Below, piece after piece: positions 1 through 11,193 of a stretch of DNA of 64,000 nucleotides. Source of the DNA: Ulva prolifera (Eukaryota > Chlorophyta > Ulvophyceae > Ulvales > Ulvaceae); NCBI GenBank assembly GCA_023078555.1, contig CM041204.1, forward strand, positions 3,192,430-3,256,429, given 5' to 3'. A model generated the notes under the pieces. The model saw nothing but the letters and a program-made list of their open reading frames with translations. It did not search any database and had not been told where the DNA came from. The position numbers and the translations under genes were made by a program. Numbering within the stretch: position 1 is the stretch's first letter; each line of letters starts with the position of its first letter.

Positions 1-822
1 TAGCTTTAAGGTTAATTGTGTTGTTTCGGTGTCGCTGTGACTCAACGGTAGCATGTTCCGTGTCGGGCGCCCGGATGAAGCAGAGATGCGTCTTACTCGC
101 ATCGTGCGCTACACCACACCATTTAGGCGTGTCCACACTTACTCACGCCCAGTGGCCCAAATTAAATGCGTGAAGGTGCATGGGCTTGCCTGATTTGCTC
201 ACAAAGCATCGATACGATGTACCGAGTGTCAGTGTACGAGAGCACCGGTGCTGTAGTGCAGCTTGTACGTGGTGATGAGAAGGTCTGCCGACCGATCATT
301 CTCCGCGCTAATCATTGAAGTTGCCTACTGAGTGTTTGCGGCTGTGTTTCCGTGCACTTCTGTATGTTGCCAGCCTGGCGTGGCCGTGATCGTGTGATCA
401 GTTGGCTGTCCGTTGTCACGGGGCGGACGCCGTTCCACCAGCCCAGCCGTGCAGCGACTCAATGCAAAACAATATAACTGACATATACTGCTATTTTCAC
501 CCGTCCTGGGGCTCTAATTCGCGTGCTTCTTTGGTTCCGCCGGGCCCGGAACAGCCAATCTGGGGTAGAGATTTAGAGTGTTTGGGGGTATGGCATGTTC
601 CGGCGATGCTTGTGGACACGCAGGCGATCGCGTACAGACCACGCTGCGCTGGCATTTGCTGCATGGAATACTTGATTACATCGAAAACAACTGTTACAAT
701 AGCTCTCTCCGGGCGGAGATCGCACAGACGGCTACGGTCACCACTGCACCGCCACGGTGGTCGTGGCACCAGACAAGAAATATTCAGTTGTCGGCAGTCT
801 CTAGTCTGTATAACTCTATCAG
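1..822. other. No gene recognised
   Basis: I see no reading frame with protein-like composition and no recognisable RNA gene here. The stretch lies downstream of the minus-strand gene ending at 823, so it may hold that gene's 3' UTR. Confidence 0.4.
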
Positions 823-1195
823 TCAGCTGTACTTCCTGTTCGGCTTCCTGATGCGTCCTGGGTTCATCTTCGCCTGTGGCCCTCCCTCTACTGTCGGCTG
901 CTGCAAAGGAGGGACCGGATGTTCATCATTTTCGTCACCACTGTCCTCGTCCAGTGTCGGCTTGGCTCTTTTCTTTGCCACAGCTACGCTGCCCTTCGCC
1001 TGCAATGAGAAAATATCAGTCCGTGTTGCAACGCCATCAGCTCCAGGTGCCGACATGTCCGCATTTACACCCAGTGTTCAGAACTTCAGCCACCTACAGT
1101 GTGATGCTCACCTTTCTCTGCTTCTTCTCGTTGGCTTTCGGATGTACTCGTTTCTTTGTGTCCTGATTGCCCTTCTTGTGGTTGGTCGGTGGAGA
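823..1195 (-). CDS. Last exons of a basic/acidic low-complexity protein (partial model)
   Basis: Two exons join in phase 0. Exon 1112-1195 follows an acceptor CTTTACAG, is rich in Lys, and ends AAAG before a GTGAGC donor. Exon 823-999 follows a strong acceptor (TTTTCTCATTGCAG) and ends in TGA. The product has a Lys-rich stretch, then an acidic cluster (DEDSGDENDE), then a basic tail ending RKPNRKYS, which suggests a nuclear or nucleic-acid-binding tail. Upstream exons on the minus strand are not resolved; a possible 42-nt exon lies near 1228-1270. No family is recognised. It could be a chance ORF, but both splice signals and the matching phase argue for a real gene end. Confidence 0.4.
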
Positions 1196-1399
1196 CTGTA
1201 AAGCGGAAAGTGCTGCTCGTCTGACCTCCATTGTCGGCACACACAAGCCCTGCTCCTGATGGTTGCCCTGCATGGGTCAGCGTTGCATGTAGAGGCACGT
1301 GTTCTATCAATTTGTTCTCAGCTGCTTAACAAATAACAAAAACACCATCGATCGACGCTTGCTTGCCGTCTCCAGCAAGTTGATTGGCAGCCGAACGAC

Positions 1400-1514
1400 A
1401 CTACGTACTGTACACACTGTGTATGTTGCAGTTGCTTCGGATGGGATTCGGTTTCGGTGTTTGTTTTCTCCCGTTCACTCTTTTGTAACAGACTTCGTAC
1501 TGTACACACTGTGT
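1400..1514 (-). mobile_element. ~69-bp short inserted repeat with target-site duplication, copy A
   Basis: A 19-bp perfect direct repeat (CGTACTGTACACACTGTGT, 1404-1422 and 1496-1514; 23 bp with one mismatch) brackets a 69-bp insert at 1423-1491. The insert is about 95% identical over a 64-bp core to the inverse complement of the insert at 13259-13329. Read on the plus strand it looks like a spliceosomal intron: GTATGT at the left junction, a pyrimidine-rich stretch, and TTTTGTAACAG at the right end. It encodes nothing. It may be a tiny non-autonomous element or an introner-like element. Confidence 0.55.
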
Positions 1515-2189
1515 CGGGTCACCCGCATACAACGGAAATACACCAACCACAAAGATAGCAACATATTATAGCTTATTTATGACGTGGTTCGTGTTCTGGA
1601 AGCAAAGGCGAGTGATTGGGGACGTTATCTCTTCGTTCTGTCGATGTTGGGGAGAATGGCTGATTTGTGCCGAACAGGGTACGAACCTTGGGGACTTTTC
1701 CCAAGACTGAGATCGAACACTACGAGTTCCCAAACTACCTAAACAATAGTGGAAACCTTCCCCAATTTGGCTGTTTCGCAGCGGATTTTGCGCGCCCGGG
1801 GGGGGACCACCCTTTAGTGGGAGTCGATGACCCCCTCACGGAAGCAGCCCCTCGGTCACCGGTCACCGGTTACGGTGGTCGCGACTCTTGCCAGTGGAGC
1901 CCGGCCTTGGGCATCATGCGCTGTACACGTGTGGCCAATGTTGGAGGGAAATTCCAGGACAGCATTGCCTATGGGCGCTGGGCGTCGGGTTGCAACTGCT
2001 GGACTTGCGTGATGGCGGCCGGAGCTCTGACTCGGAGGCAGAGCAGCCGCAGATGATTCATCGCTCGGAGCATGTACCGGCTGCTGTCAATTGCGTAAGC
2101 GGTGCTATATATAGCTGGTACATGCCCCGCAATCGCTCGGAGCATGTACCTGAGCTCCCAGGAAGTGGTGGCTAGGGGCCTTTTAGAAG
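1515..2189. other. No gene recognised; short repeats
   Basis: No supported gene. The 19-base motif beginning ATCGCTCGGAGCATG occurs twice, at about 2059 and 2132. GGTACATG and CATGTACC near 2117-2150 form short inverted arms. The segment may partly belong to the LINE-related copy that follows. Confidence 0.35.
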
Positions 2190-2530
2190 GGGGTGGCTCC
2201 GAGTCGGGGGGCTGCTCCTGCAACGGACACCACAATGACAACACAATTCGGGGCGAGGGGGCCCTCAATGGTTTCCGCACTGGGCCGGCGCCGGCCGGGC
2301 TGCCAGCTTGGGCCGCCGCGGCCGTGCGGGCGGCGGGGTCATATTGCATGCTGGCGGGGGTGTGCGGGTGTTGGGGAGTTGAGCAGGGATGGCTGTGTGG
2401 GTGTAGTGTAGGGGTGTGTGGGTGCGTGTTCAGTGGATTCCTATCGGGCTGCGGCGAGGTGCGGGTGCCTTTTGTGACGTGGCCCTGAGTTCGGACGGAT
2501 AGGACGATAGGACGATAGGACGATAGGACG
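2190..2530 (+). mobile_element. LINE 3'-UTR fragment with octamer-repeat tail
   Basis: This segment aligns with the 3' UTR of the LINE copy at 11203-12124. Shared landmarks are 'TCCGCACTGGGCCGGCG', the palindrome GGCCGGCGCCGGCC, GCGGCGGGGTC followed by a TATTGC-type word, TGTGTGGGTGCGTGT, and TTGTGACNTGG...GTTCGG. It ends in four copies of the octamer GATAGGAC (2498-2529) followed by a short A run, resembling the simple-repeat tails of some non-LTR retrotransposons. No coding part remains. The 5' edge is approximate and I found no target-site duplication. Confidence 0.5.
2498..2529. repeat. (GATAGGAC)4 tandem repeat
   Basis: Four perfect 8-bp units at the end of the LINE-like fragment, followed by GAAAAAG. 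Confidence 0.85.
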
Positions 2531-3575
2531 AAAAAGCATTGTGAGTTAATAGTGACCGCTGCTTCTGAATGTGTGGCACATGTACAGTGCTACCTGCTTT
2601 TCACTGGATCGAAGGTCAGCGCTAGTTGAGCCCATGCACGAACGACACAGGAAGCGCTCGATCATGCCGCAGGTTAAAGTTTAAATCTCGTGAGACACAA
2701 TCTGTACCAGCTATGCATGTCATAGTGTGTGGCAAGAGCCATGCACCAATTTGGTTCGGTCAGGATTTTAAGCTGTCAATACCGATCGGTGTCTCCTGTT
2801 GCATGGCACCCATTGCGCGGCGGGCTGGCACCTCGTAGCAGCGAAGATGTGGGCGACAGGCTGCTCACTTGGAGGTTTCTGCATTGGCGCCGTGAACCTC
2901 TTTTACTCATGTCGTGCTATGGCGTTGCCCTCCTTGAGATCAAGAAAGCCTCGGGTTCTGGAGTGGTGACAGCACAGGCGACGGAACTGGGCTCTACTCA
3001 GCTCGCATGCACAATTCAGACAAGCGAGCATACAGCACATGCCCACGTGTGGTGTACCGTGTCAAAGCTTGTTACAACCAGTGCCACCAAGCATCATCTC
3101 CTACAGCGACAGCTGATGAATTCCTAAATAAAACCGCAAGAAACATACTTTGCCTGAAAAGATGCAATGAATGTAAAGCACCGCCACCTCATTTACCCAG
3201 ACATCGGCGATACACTTGCCCTACACCCAGGTGGTCTTATTCGACCGCTTGTCTGCCCGTACATTCACACGCACACATTCTTTGTGCTGACACCTGAAAA
3301 ATAGATGCACTGGCAGGTCGGCGCAGTGGCACCTCATGCAGAATCCCATCAACATGTACAGCACAGACGCTATCCAGGGCACAGTTTGCGCTCCAGGAGG
3401 CACACCAACAGCCACCGGGAGCCGCACAGCTTGCAGCTACCCCTCGTGGGTTGCGGGTGCTGAAATTCAGCTCGCAGGCAGGTCAATTGCCCAGACAGCA
3501 GTCACGCGTGCGCAATGCAGCGCCACATGGCTGTCTGACTGCAGCACACACCACAACGCACCCGGCCGTGCTGGC
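2531..3575. other. No gene recognised
   Basis: No ORF here looks protein-like. It lies downstream of the stop codon of the secreted-protein gene (minus strand) and should contain that gene's 3' UTR; TTACA words, which are TGTAA on the minus strand, occur within it. Confidence 0.35.
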
Positions 3576-6500
3576 TTAGAGCAGGGCACGAGCCTTGCCC
3601 TTGCCCTTGCCCTTCTTGGTCCTCGTGGTCGACTTCTTGACGATCTTCTTTCCGTTCTTGCCCTTACGGACCGTCTTCTTCTTGATGACTGTGCGGCTCT
3701 TGCCCTTCCTGACGGTGCGTACGGTCACCTTCTTCTTCGACACGACCTTGCCCCCGCGCTTCTTGTTGGACACCTTCTTCTTGTTGTTCTTCTTCTTCGG
3801 GGCTGCCTTGTATGGCGCAGGAACGGGGGTGGGGGTTGGGCTGGGTGTGTAAGGCTTGGGAGTGTATGGCTGGGGTGTCGGGGTTGGGGCGGGGGTGTAC
3901 GGCTTGGGAGTGTATGGCTGGGGGGTCGGGGTTGGGGCGGGGGTGTACGGCTTGGGTGTTGGCACGGGGGCGGGTGGGGTCGGCACGGGGGCGGGGACGA
4001 TCGGAGCGGGGGGGACGGTGACGACGGAAGCACCGCCGCTGATGCTGATGTCACACTGGCCATCAGACTTAACGCTGGCCTGCAAGGACGTTGCGATGTG
4101 AAGGCGTGGCTGTCGCTATTGTGTCGATGTATTAGAACCCAGCTATGCAAGCATCATCGCGGCATGACCACGGCGTGGTGATCGCTATTCAGATGTAGAA
4201 TGACATGACGTTTCGCGCAGCAGTGACCCTGTTGAGCTTCGGTGTGGATCAAGCTAGTGCAGTGCAGGCTCGTGGAATGCACTGGACACAACACATCACG
4301 GCAAACAAACAGGATATTGTGAGCGTAGCCCTGGAATTTCAGTCCCAGCTGACAACCAATGAGCAGATTGTCTCGCATAAAAAAAGCAGCGGTGGAAGCA
4401 AGCGGGGGCTAGACAACGGCAGTGTAAGTCGGTGCTGTACCTTCAGGAGCAGCGTGGAAATAGCAGCCTTGGACTTGGACACGATGACCTTCTCCACGAT
4501 GTCAAAGGTGAAAAAGCTGTCATCGTCTGCACAGGCGCAAGCAATGTTTGACTCTGGCAATGCAAGCGGCTGGGCTGCTTGGGCACGGCGGAGCCTACAC
4601 CAGGCCGGCACTGTGTGTGCTGACAGACACAATGCATGCGCTGGACAGCTGGCGTCGGCTGGGGCCCCCCCACGGCCGCAGCCAGCCAGTGGGCTCAAAA
4701 CAGAATGGGTAGACCTGCTGCAGACACACGTTCTTTACTTTACTTTACCTAGAGCGTCGATGCATGTGCAAAAACGGTAGGTCACGTGAGAGGGAGCTGC
4801 AAATCCGACAGCCGCAAAACTGCAGCCGCGCTGAAGAGCCCGCTATGGCACAGCCATGTTTCCAAGGAGCTGCTGTACACCGACTGCGTGGAAACGTTGG
4901 ACACGAGCCAGGGATCAGCAATTTTCATGGCTCCAGGCTTAGCTGGCAGAGGGAATGCGGCGGTGGGGAAAGGGAGGGGGTCGCAGACGCTGGGGGGCCG
5001 TACCGGCGCACTGCTCAAACACTGCAGCAGAGGCAGCCTCTGCGAGGACCTCCCCGAGGGCCTCCGAGAGGAATGAAGCGTCGGTTGTGCAGAGGGAGGG
5101 GACGCAGGTGTCTGTCGCGCTGACAAAGCCGTACGCAAACGCCTCAGCCACAGCCTGCACAGCACAGCACAGTCAGACCCCCCGCTCAGGCATAGTGGCC
5201 CGTGTATGGTATCAGGTGTAGAGATCTGAGGCCAGGAAGGCGCCAGCTACGGCTGGCAGTACCTGGCAGTACCGTCACGACGATTCACATGTAAAACTGT
5301 ACCGGAACAACCAGAGGTACCAGCACACAGTACCGGCCATGTTCTCGACCCTCGTACGTTCTCAATCCTGATCCCACGTATGGCAAAGAGCAGTGCTTCA
5401 AGAGGCCATGGCGGGGCAGGTGTACACATCCTGCACAGAAGAGGCTCACCTTTGCCGTGACCTTGATCTCGCCGCTGCCGAGGGCACACGCGAAGCCCTT
5501 GCCTTGCACCTCACAGTCCCCTGAGATCTCCACAATCGCGACAGCCATGGCGGTGGCGATTGCCTGCACTCCTCGCCCCGGTTGACCCCGGTGCATTGCC
5601 GACAAACCACACATACCGTGGCAACTAGCGTGTTAACGCCGTTTGACAACTCACTCAACAGATCCCACGTGAATTACGAGCGACAGCCAGGACCTCCAGG
5701 GTATCGATAAGCACATCATCCAACCACAGTGTGCAACGATGGGACCGCAGTGCATCATCGCACACACCGCCGGCACCAAAAGCACAGCCGATTCGCATGG
5801 CATGAGGCAGCGTGCGCACCTCAGCCTCCACCAAGTACTCATTCTTGACGGTGGCCTTGCAGGCCTCCGCTGTCACCGTGGTGATGATCTCCGAGACCGC
5901 GTTCTGGACGAGGCTGCCGTCCGCCGCCTTGGTCTCGACGATGCACCGCGAGCCGCTCGGGAAGGCATCGCTGCCAGTGTTGGCCTCTGCAGACACAAAG
6001 GCGCCGCAGTCGCTGCCGAGGGTGGCGTCCAGCAACACCTGCGCGAAGGCGATGATCTCCTGCTCCGCGATCGCCACGACGTCGGTCTTCTCGATGATGC
6101 CGATCGGCACGCCGTCGGTGACGCCGAGGATGTCGGTCTCGATCTTTGCGGCCACGCTGAGGACGAGCTCAGACACGCTCTTCACCATCACCTCCGCGAC
6201 GGCGACGCACTTGTGGCACGTGTTGGAGGAGACGTAGGCCTCGGCGAAGGCCTCGGACAGCGCGACGGCCTCGGCCTGGGCCGCCGTGACACCGTTGACC
6301 TTGAACGTTGACTGGCCCTCTGCAGCACGCGTGCACCTCATGCGTCAAATAATTTGACTCAAATTGCACCAGATGCGAGAGCTTATGTGCGAGAGTGTGC
6401 GTACGGAGTCAGTGGCACAGTGGGACTGCAGGGTGCGGCGATGCACAGGTGCATGGTGCAGGAGGCATGAGTACATCAGGCAGCGAATCTGGAAGCAATC

Positions 6501-6639
6501 AGGAGCCAGGAAGTAGGGACGGAGTTCTCAAGGTCGCTTGTGCTGCAAGACAGAAGCACTGATGGTGGATGCTTGCAGTTGGTCCATGCAGGAAGCAGCA
6601 AGGCTACGGAGCAGGCCGGCGATAACATGAGCAGGCGGG

Positions 6640-6680
<41 letters not shown>

Positions 6681-8056
6681 CTCGCACCAGCATAGCAGTC
6701 GACGGTGACAGATACCACGGCCTTGGCAAAGGCTGTGGCGACTTCTATGGCAGTGTCCTCGGCCGCAACGATGACGTGGTCGCCGGTGCAGAGGAACGCA
6801 TCGATCGACGCGCCTGCACAGAAATGTACACCCCTTTGTGAGGTAGGTCACAAAGACTTGGGGTGTTCATTGTGCATTTGGGGGCAACCAAATCAACAGA
6901 CCGCCGCGCGTCTGGCCGCATGAGAGACTCGGCGACTATGGAACGGTGGCCGCATGAGACTCGGCCACTATGGAACAGCACCAGACAAGCGGTCAAGTCT
7001 CGATGCGACATGGCAACTGGTTGTATTCACGCCAGGAATTCTGGGTAGGGTCTCATGTGTGCATTCTCATCGTCTGTGTGGTACTGGTCAGCCTTTCGGC
7101 ATACCCTACGGGGCACCACAGGCCTAGATACAGCTACGAAAGAGTGGTGCTGCTAGCAATGCTTCGGTGACACCAGGTTTGCCGCGGAGTCGCGACCAGA
7201 GACACAGGCACCACGAGTCAACACCACAGACATCCAGGCCCGGCAGCTGAGGAAAAGAAACAATTCGCGTATTGGGCCTCGCTCCCATCCGTGAAAAAGA
7301 GCTTTGCAGCAGTGGCCATGAAACCTATGGCAGCTAGATCAACACAGAGGGGCCAGAAGCTCACCTCAGGGTCGTGACAGCAGGTGCTAGTGACAGGTTA
7401 GCAGAGGGGGATTTCACTGTCCTGAGCATTGAATCATGCATGGGGGCTAAGGGTGTCTAGGAGCGCACTGGTAGAAGCTGCCACAGAGACGGACTTGGAG
7501 CTCGCCTTGGAGATGGAGGCGACGTTGCAGAAGGATTTGCTGTCTGCAAAACACCTCATGCCTCATGAATGCCGGGCGCGCGTGTGAAAAAAGGTGCTTG
7601 AGGAACAAGGTCAACCAGCTGTACAGCTATGCCACGCAGCCTTCTTGGCACGAGCGGAAATGATCATGCTGCCTGGCTTCGGAAATGATCATGCTATCGG
7701 TTTGGCACCACAGAGACTCGCAGGCACAACCCACACCTGACCGAGACCGGCCCGCCGAATGCTGACAAGAGAGTGCTGCAGAGCTAGGCGCCACTGCCAG
7801 GTCACAAGCCGAATTGTGCAAAGATCAGCTTGAGCGAAGCATGTGATGCCACATGGTGTGACCATGGACACTCTGATCAGCAAGAGCAGGCTGCAAGCAG
7901 CGGGATGTTGCGGCTGCAGCCTGATACAGGCTTGTGGTGCCAGGAAAATGTGGCGGCAAGGATAATGTGGCGATGAGGCGCACCGCCAGAGCCAGAGGCA
8001 GCCGCGCTGCCTGCAGCCAGCAGGGCAGTGCCCGCTAGCACAATTTTGGAGAGCAT
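3576..8056 (-). CDS. Secreted modular Ala/Cys-rich protein with extensin-like Pro repeats and Lys-rich tail
   Basis: Seven exons join with matching phases: 7984-8056, 6688-6813, 5820-6319, 5450-5563, 5004-5154, 4441-4526 and 3576-4079, giving 517 residues. All acceptors read GCAG; donors are GTGCGC, GTGCGA, GTGCGC, GTGAGC, GTACGG and GTACAG. The start opens a signal peptide (MLSKIVLAGTALLAAG) with an Ala-Ser-Gly cleavage region. The body is a series of Ala/Val-rich helical stretches (for example AEAFAYGFVSATDTC and AIATAMAVAIVEISGDC) bounded by cysteines. The last exon gives a Pro/Tyr/Thr tract (PYTPKPYTPAPTPTPQ repeats), then about 85 Lys/Arg-rich residues. The Pro tract resembles extensin-type hydroxyproline glycoproteins, so a cell-wall or matrix role is inferred. 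The Ala/Cys family is not one I can name. Intron 2 starts with a 40-bp poly-C. Confidence 0.8.
3847..3965 (-). repeat. 48-bp tandem repeat coding PYTPAPTPTPQPYTPK
   Basis: About 2.6 in-frame units of 16 codons inside the last exon of the secreted-protein gene, visible as repeats of 'GGCTTGGGAGTGTATGGCTG' on the plus strand. The repeat keeps the frame, so length changes would be tolerated in the protein. Confidence 0.75.
6641..6680. repeat. Poly-G tract, 40 bp (poly-C in the minus-strand gene)
   Basis: Uninterrupted 40-bp homopolymer. On the coding strand of the secreted-protein gene it is poly-C starting seven bases after the exon 2 donor (GTGCGAG then C40). The true length may differ because such tracts are hard to sequence. 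Confidence 0.9.
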
Positions 8057-11000
8057 GTCACCTGCAAAAACAGCCAGTTGGTGAATAAACTTGGCAACCA
8101 CACAGCATACTCTAGTCCTGGACACTGCATCAGCGGTTGCGCTGCACTGAAAGAAGAGGAACTCGTGCAGGCTCAGGTCGAAAGATATCGACGCCAACAC
8201 GTGAACGCTACGCAAGTGTGTTTGCCTGCAGACACGACAATGAAAACGGTAAGCGGCTCGCGCATGGCCAACGATGCCGGGGCAAGTGTGGGCGCAGCGA
8301 TCGGGCGAGGTATAGCAGATACATGATGTCTACCCGGGCTGCTCCGTAGCGCAAGAATATCTGAGGATGTTGATCAAAATCTAAAGGCTACATTCGCGCG
8401 CTCGGAACGTTAGGCAGTGCAGTCGGTGTCGGGGAAACCGGGCTGCGAAAGCGTTGGTGTGGCGAAGCCCTGCCGAAGCGCAGCGCAGGACGCAGCACAG
8501 AACTCCGCTCAAATTGCAGAAAGTTATACATCATGAAAACTGCGACCTTCGAGGAGCAGATAACAGCTAGTCGCTTTGCATGCCGCTCTCGTGATATTGC
8601 GCGCACGCGACAAGCCCGCAAAGGCACCGAGCACACACGCAAACGCGAAGATCAGCCGGTGCGATGGATATGGAAAGAACGTCCGTCCAGCCCGTAGCTG
8701 AAATTCGTGCAGGTCTGTCGAGTGCCAGAGCACGTCTCGTGAGTGTCCGTGGTGCAGCAAACAACGTAGCTAGCACGGCTGAAGCTGCACAAACACGACG
8801 CACGGAATTGCAGCGCTGCCACATTCCAAAAACCCACGCATGCACACTCAAGTCGGTTTCCGGTCGCGAGCCGCATGCATGGCAAAGGTCACGGAGATCA
8901 AAGCATGTGGTGCATGCACACATGACCCACGGAAAGCGCAACGTTGCGTTCGTTGTCCGTGCATCGTCGCATGAAAGTGCCGCCAATGGCAGCTAGAAAC
9001 TATACCGGGACGAAGCGTGAGGCATCAAGTCATGTGCGGTGCCAAGATTCAGCAGATCAAATATGTGTCAAAGCAGCGCCGGCATGTGCACCCTCGTACG
9101 TGTCGAACGCCGATGTGCACATCCGCTGGCCGGAGGTCTTCGTGCGCTCCGACCTCAAGTCGGCCTCATCCACATGTCAGCTTCAAGGCAGCATCCTCCG
9201 CGACGATCACAAAGCCAAACACAGCACTAGTAGAACAGTTGTACGTGCGACAGTGCTGTTGCGCTGCAGGAGAACGTCACCTACCAATCAGAAATCAACG
9301 GCAGAGCAGAATCAGTACTACGCGAGTGTACATGGTTAACGAATTTCCTCGCAAGGTAACGGCGCTGGATAGCGCTGCCCAGCGCACGCCCTGCGCAAAC
9401 GTGCTGTTGCAGCTAACGTCAAGCCGGGTATTGGTAGGTGCCGCTGTGATGCGTAGACACATGTACGCTTGCAAAGGCGCTGGTGCGTCTGGATTTATAG
9501 GCAGGCTCCGAACGTGCTACTGCATCGACAGCACCGACCCCGAAATCTGGCAGAACGCAAGGCATGCGGGAGCACGGTCGCGAAACACTGACCTCTGAAC
9601 CGCAAGGTCGTGTAGAATTTAAGGATGGAATTGAACACTGGAAGCGCCTGTCACACCTGCTGGTTAGGGGATCGATGCTCAGGGGGAGTGACGCTGTCGG
9701 TCCGGTGCTGCTATCTCTAGAGATAGCTTCGCGGTTGCAGATGAAATGGCATGTAATTATATCTTTATGGATGAATCCAGTGGACCATTACAATTTCCCT
9801 GCGGCGAGGCTTCAATATATTTGTCTCGCCCATTGGCCATGAGGTGCGTCGATCGGCCTTGTGGTCGACATCAGCCAAGAATTCTCGATATGTCGAGCTT
9901 CACATCCGTGGGGAACTTGGAGGTTCAGAAGTGTTGCATGCAGAACTGATAACTGCTGCCGCCGAACACGGCTTCAAACTTCAGGTCGATCAGAGTAGCT
10001 ATGACGACAGAACCGCATAAGTCATAAGCTCCCGCACGCTCCAGGGTGGAGGGGTCGGGACCGTGGTGGAGAGGCCCGGTTGCGTTGTTGTTGTGTGCTG
10101 GAGCTGCGGGTGAGATGACTGCTCGCATGATGATGTTCGCAGCGCGCCGACGCGAGTGTGACTCCCCTGGTCGTCGTGCCACATGCATCAGCATTGGAGC
10201 CTCGAACCATACATGGGATCCCGCAGACGTACGTACACCACCCTGGCGATGACCGAAGGCACAGAGCTTCGACAGCTGGAACGGGTTCGAGCGAGTATGA
10301 AGCACTGCTACCTCACGTGAAGCATCTATCATTACCGATCAGACAGTGCTAGCGAGTGATGGGTGCTGTACTAGACGACAGGACTCACTACGAAGAAGCA
10401 CAGGGGAACATAGGCAAATGCATGGCGGCTGTCATCCCGGCCTCATTATGATTGCCCAAGACATTACAGTGATGAGCAAAGCAGCATGAGTCACATGCTG
10501 CATGCCTGCAGGTGGGGGTAGGGCACCGTCTTGGCCAGTGTACTAACTTGGCCAGTGTACCAACTGCCAGTGGCCTGGCATCACAGTCATGCACCTGGCT
10601 ACTGTGCCCCTTCAGGGCACACCTGAATTCAGGTCAATTGCAAGGTCTGCATTCTCACAACTGCGGTGTGTGGATGGATGTACCAGCAATACTTTTCAAG
10701 TCAGCGCTCTAGACAATCATAGAGGATCCCTTGCCCCAATGCCTAGGATTTGCTCACACATGTGCAGCATGCATGTTGCACATGCACCCGGGCCCAGGGG
10801 CTGATCCATATGGATAAATAGCCATCTGGAACAAGTCAAAAACAAAGCATATACCAGCCACAGTGCAAGCTAGCAAGCTACAGCCAGCATCCCTCCCAGG
10901 ATAAACACATGCATATGTGGATCCGTCAGCTGTTCAGGATATATACAGCTCAAGTAATTTCAGATATGCTTTACTTGACATGCCTGCCATCACCACCATA

Positions 11001-11193
11001 TGCATGTAACGCAACCTGCGCCCTGCCAAAAACGCCCTGCCAAAAACCCAAAGCGCCATCATTCCAACACAAATGCCCACCCCACGGATTCGAATCATCA
11101 CATGATATATCAGCACACACACCCACAGCTGCAGTTTCTACCACACGGGGGCACACACTCCCACGCTCCCACACTCCCACCACGACAAGCACA
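8057..11193. other. Long stretch without a recognised gene
   Basis: Open frames exist on both strands (for example 9017-9598 plus), but their amino-acid make-up is that of random translation, with many Cys, His, Met and Arg and no hydrophobic pattern. I found no paired splice signals that join protein-like segments. The first few hundred bases should include the promoter of the secreted-protein gene starting at 8056. A role in RNA genes or regulation cannot be excluded. Confidence 0.4.

Noticed and set aside
3336-4181. 281-residue plus-strand frame
   Set aside because: Antisense of the extensin-like last exon; Leu/Phe and Gly/Trp runs are complements of Lys and Pro codons.
9017-9598. 193-residue plus-strand frame
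   Set aside because: No hydrophobic core pattern, no family resemblance, no supporting splice structure.
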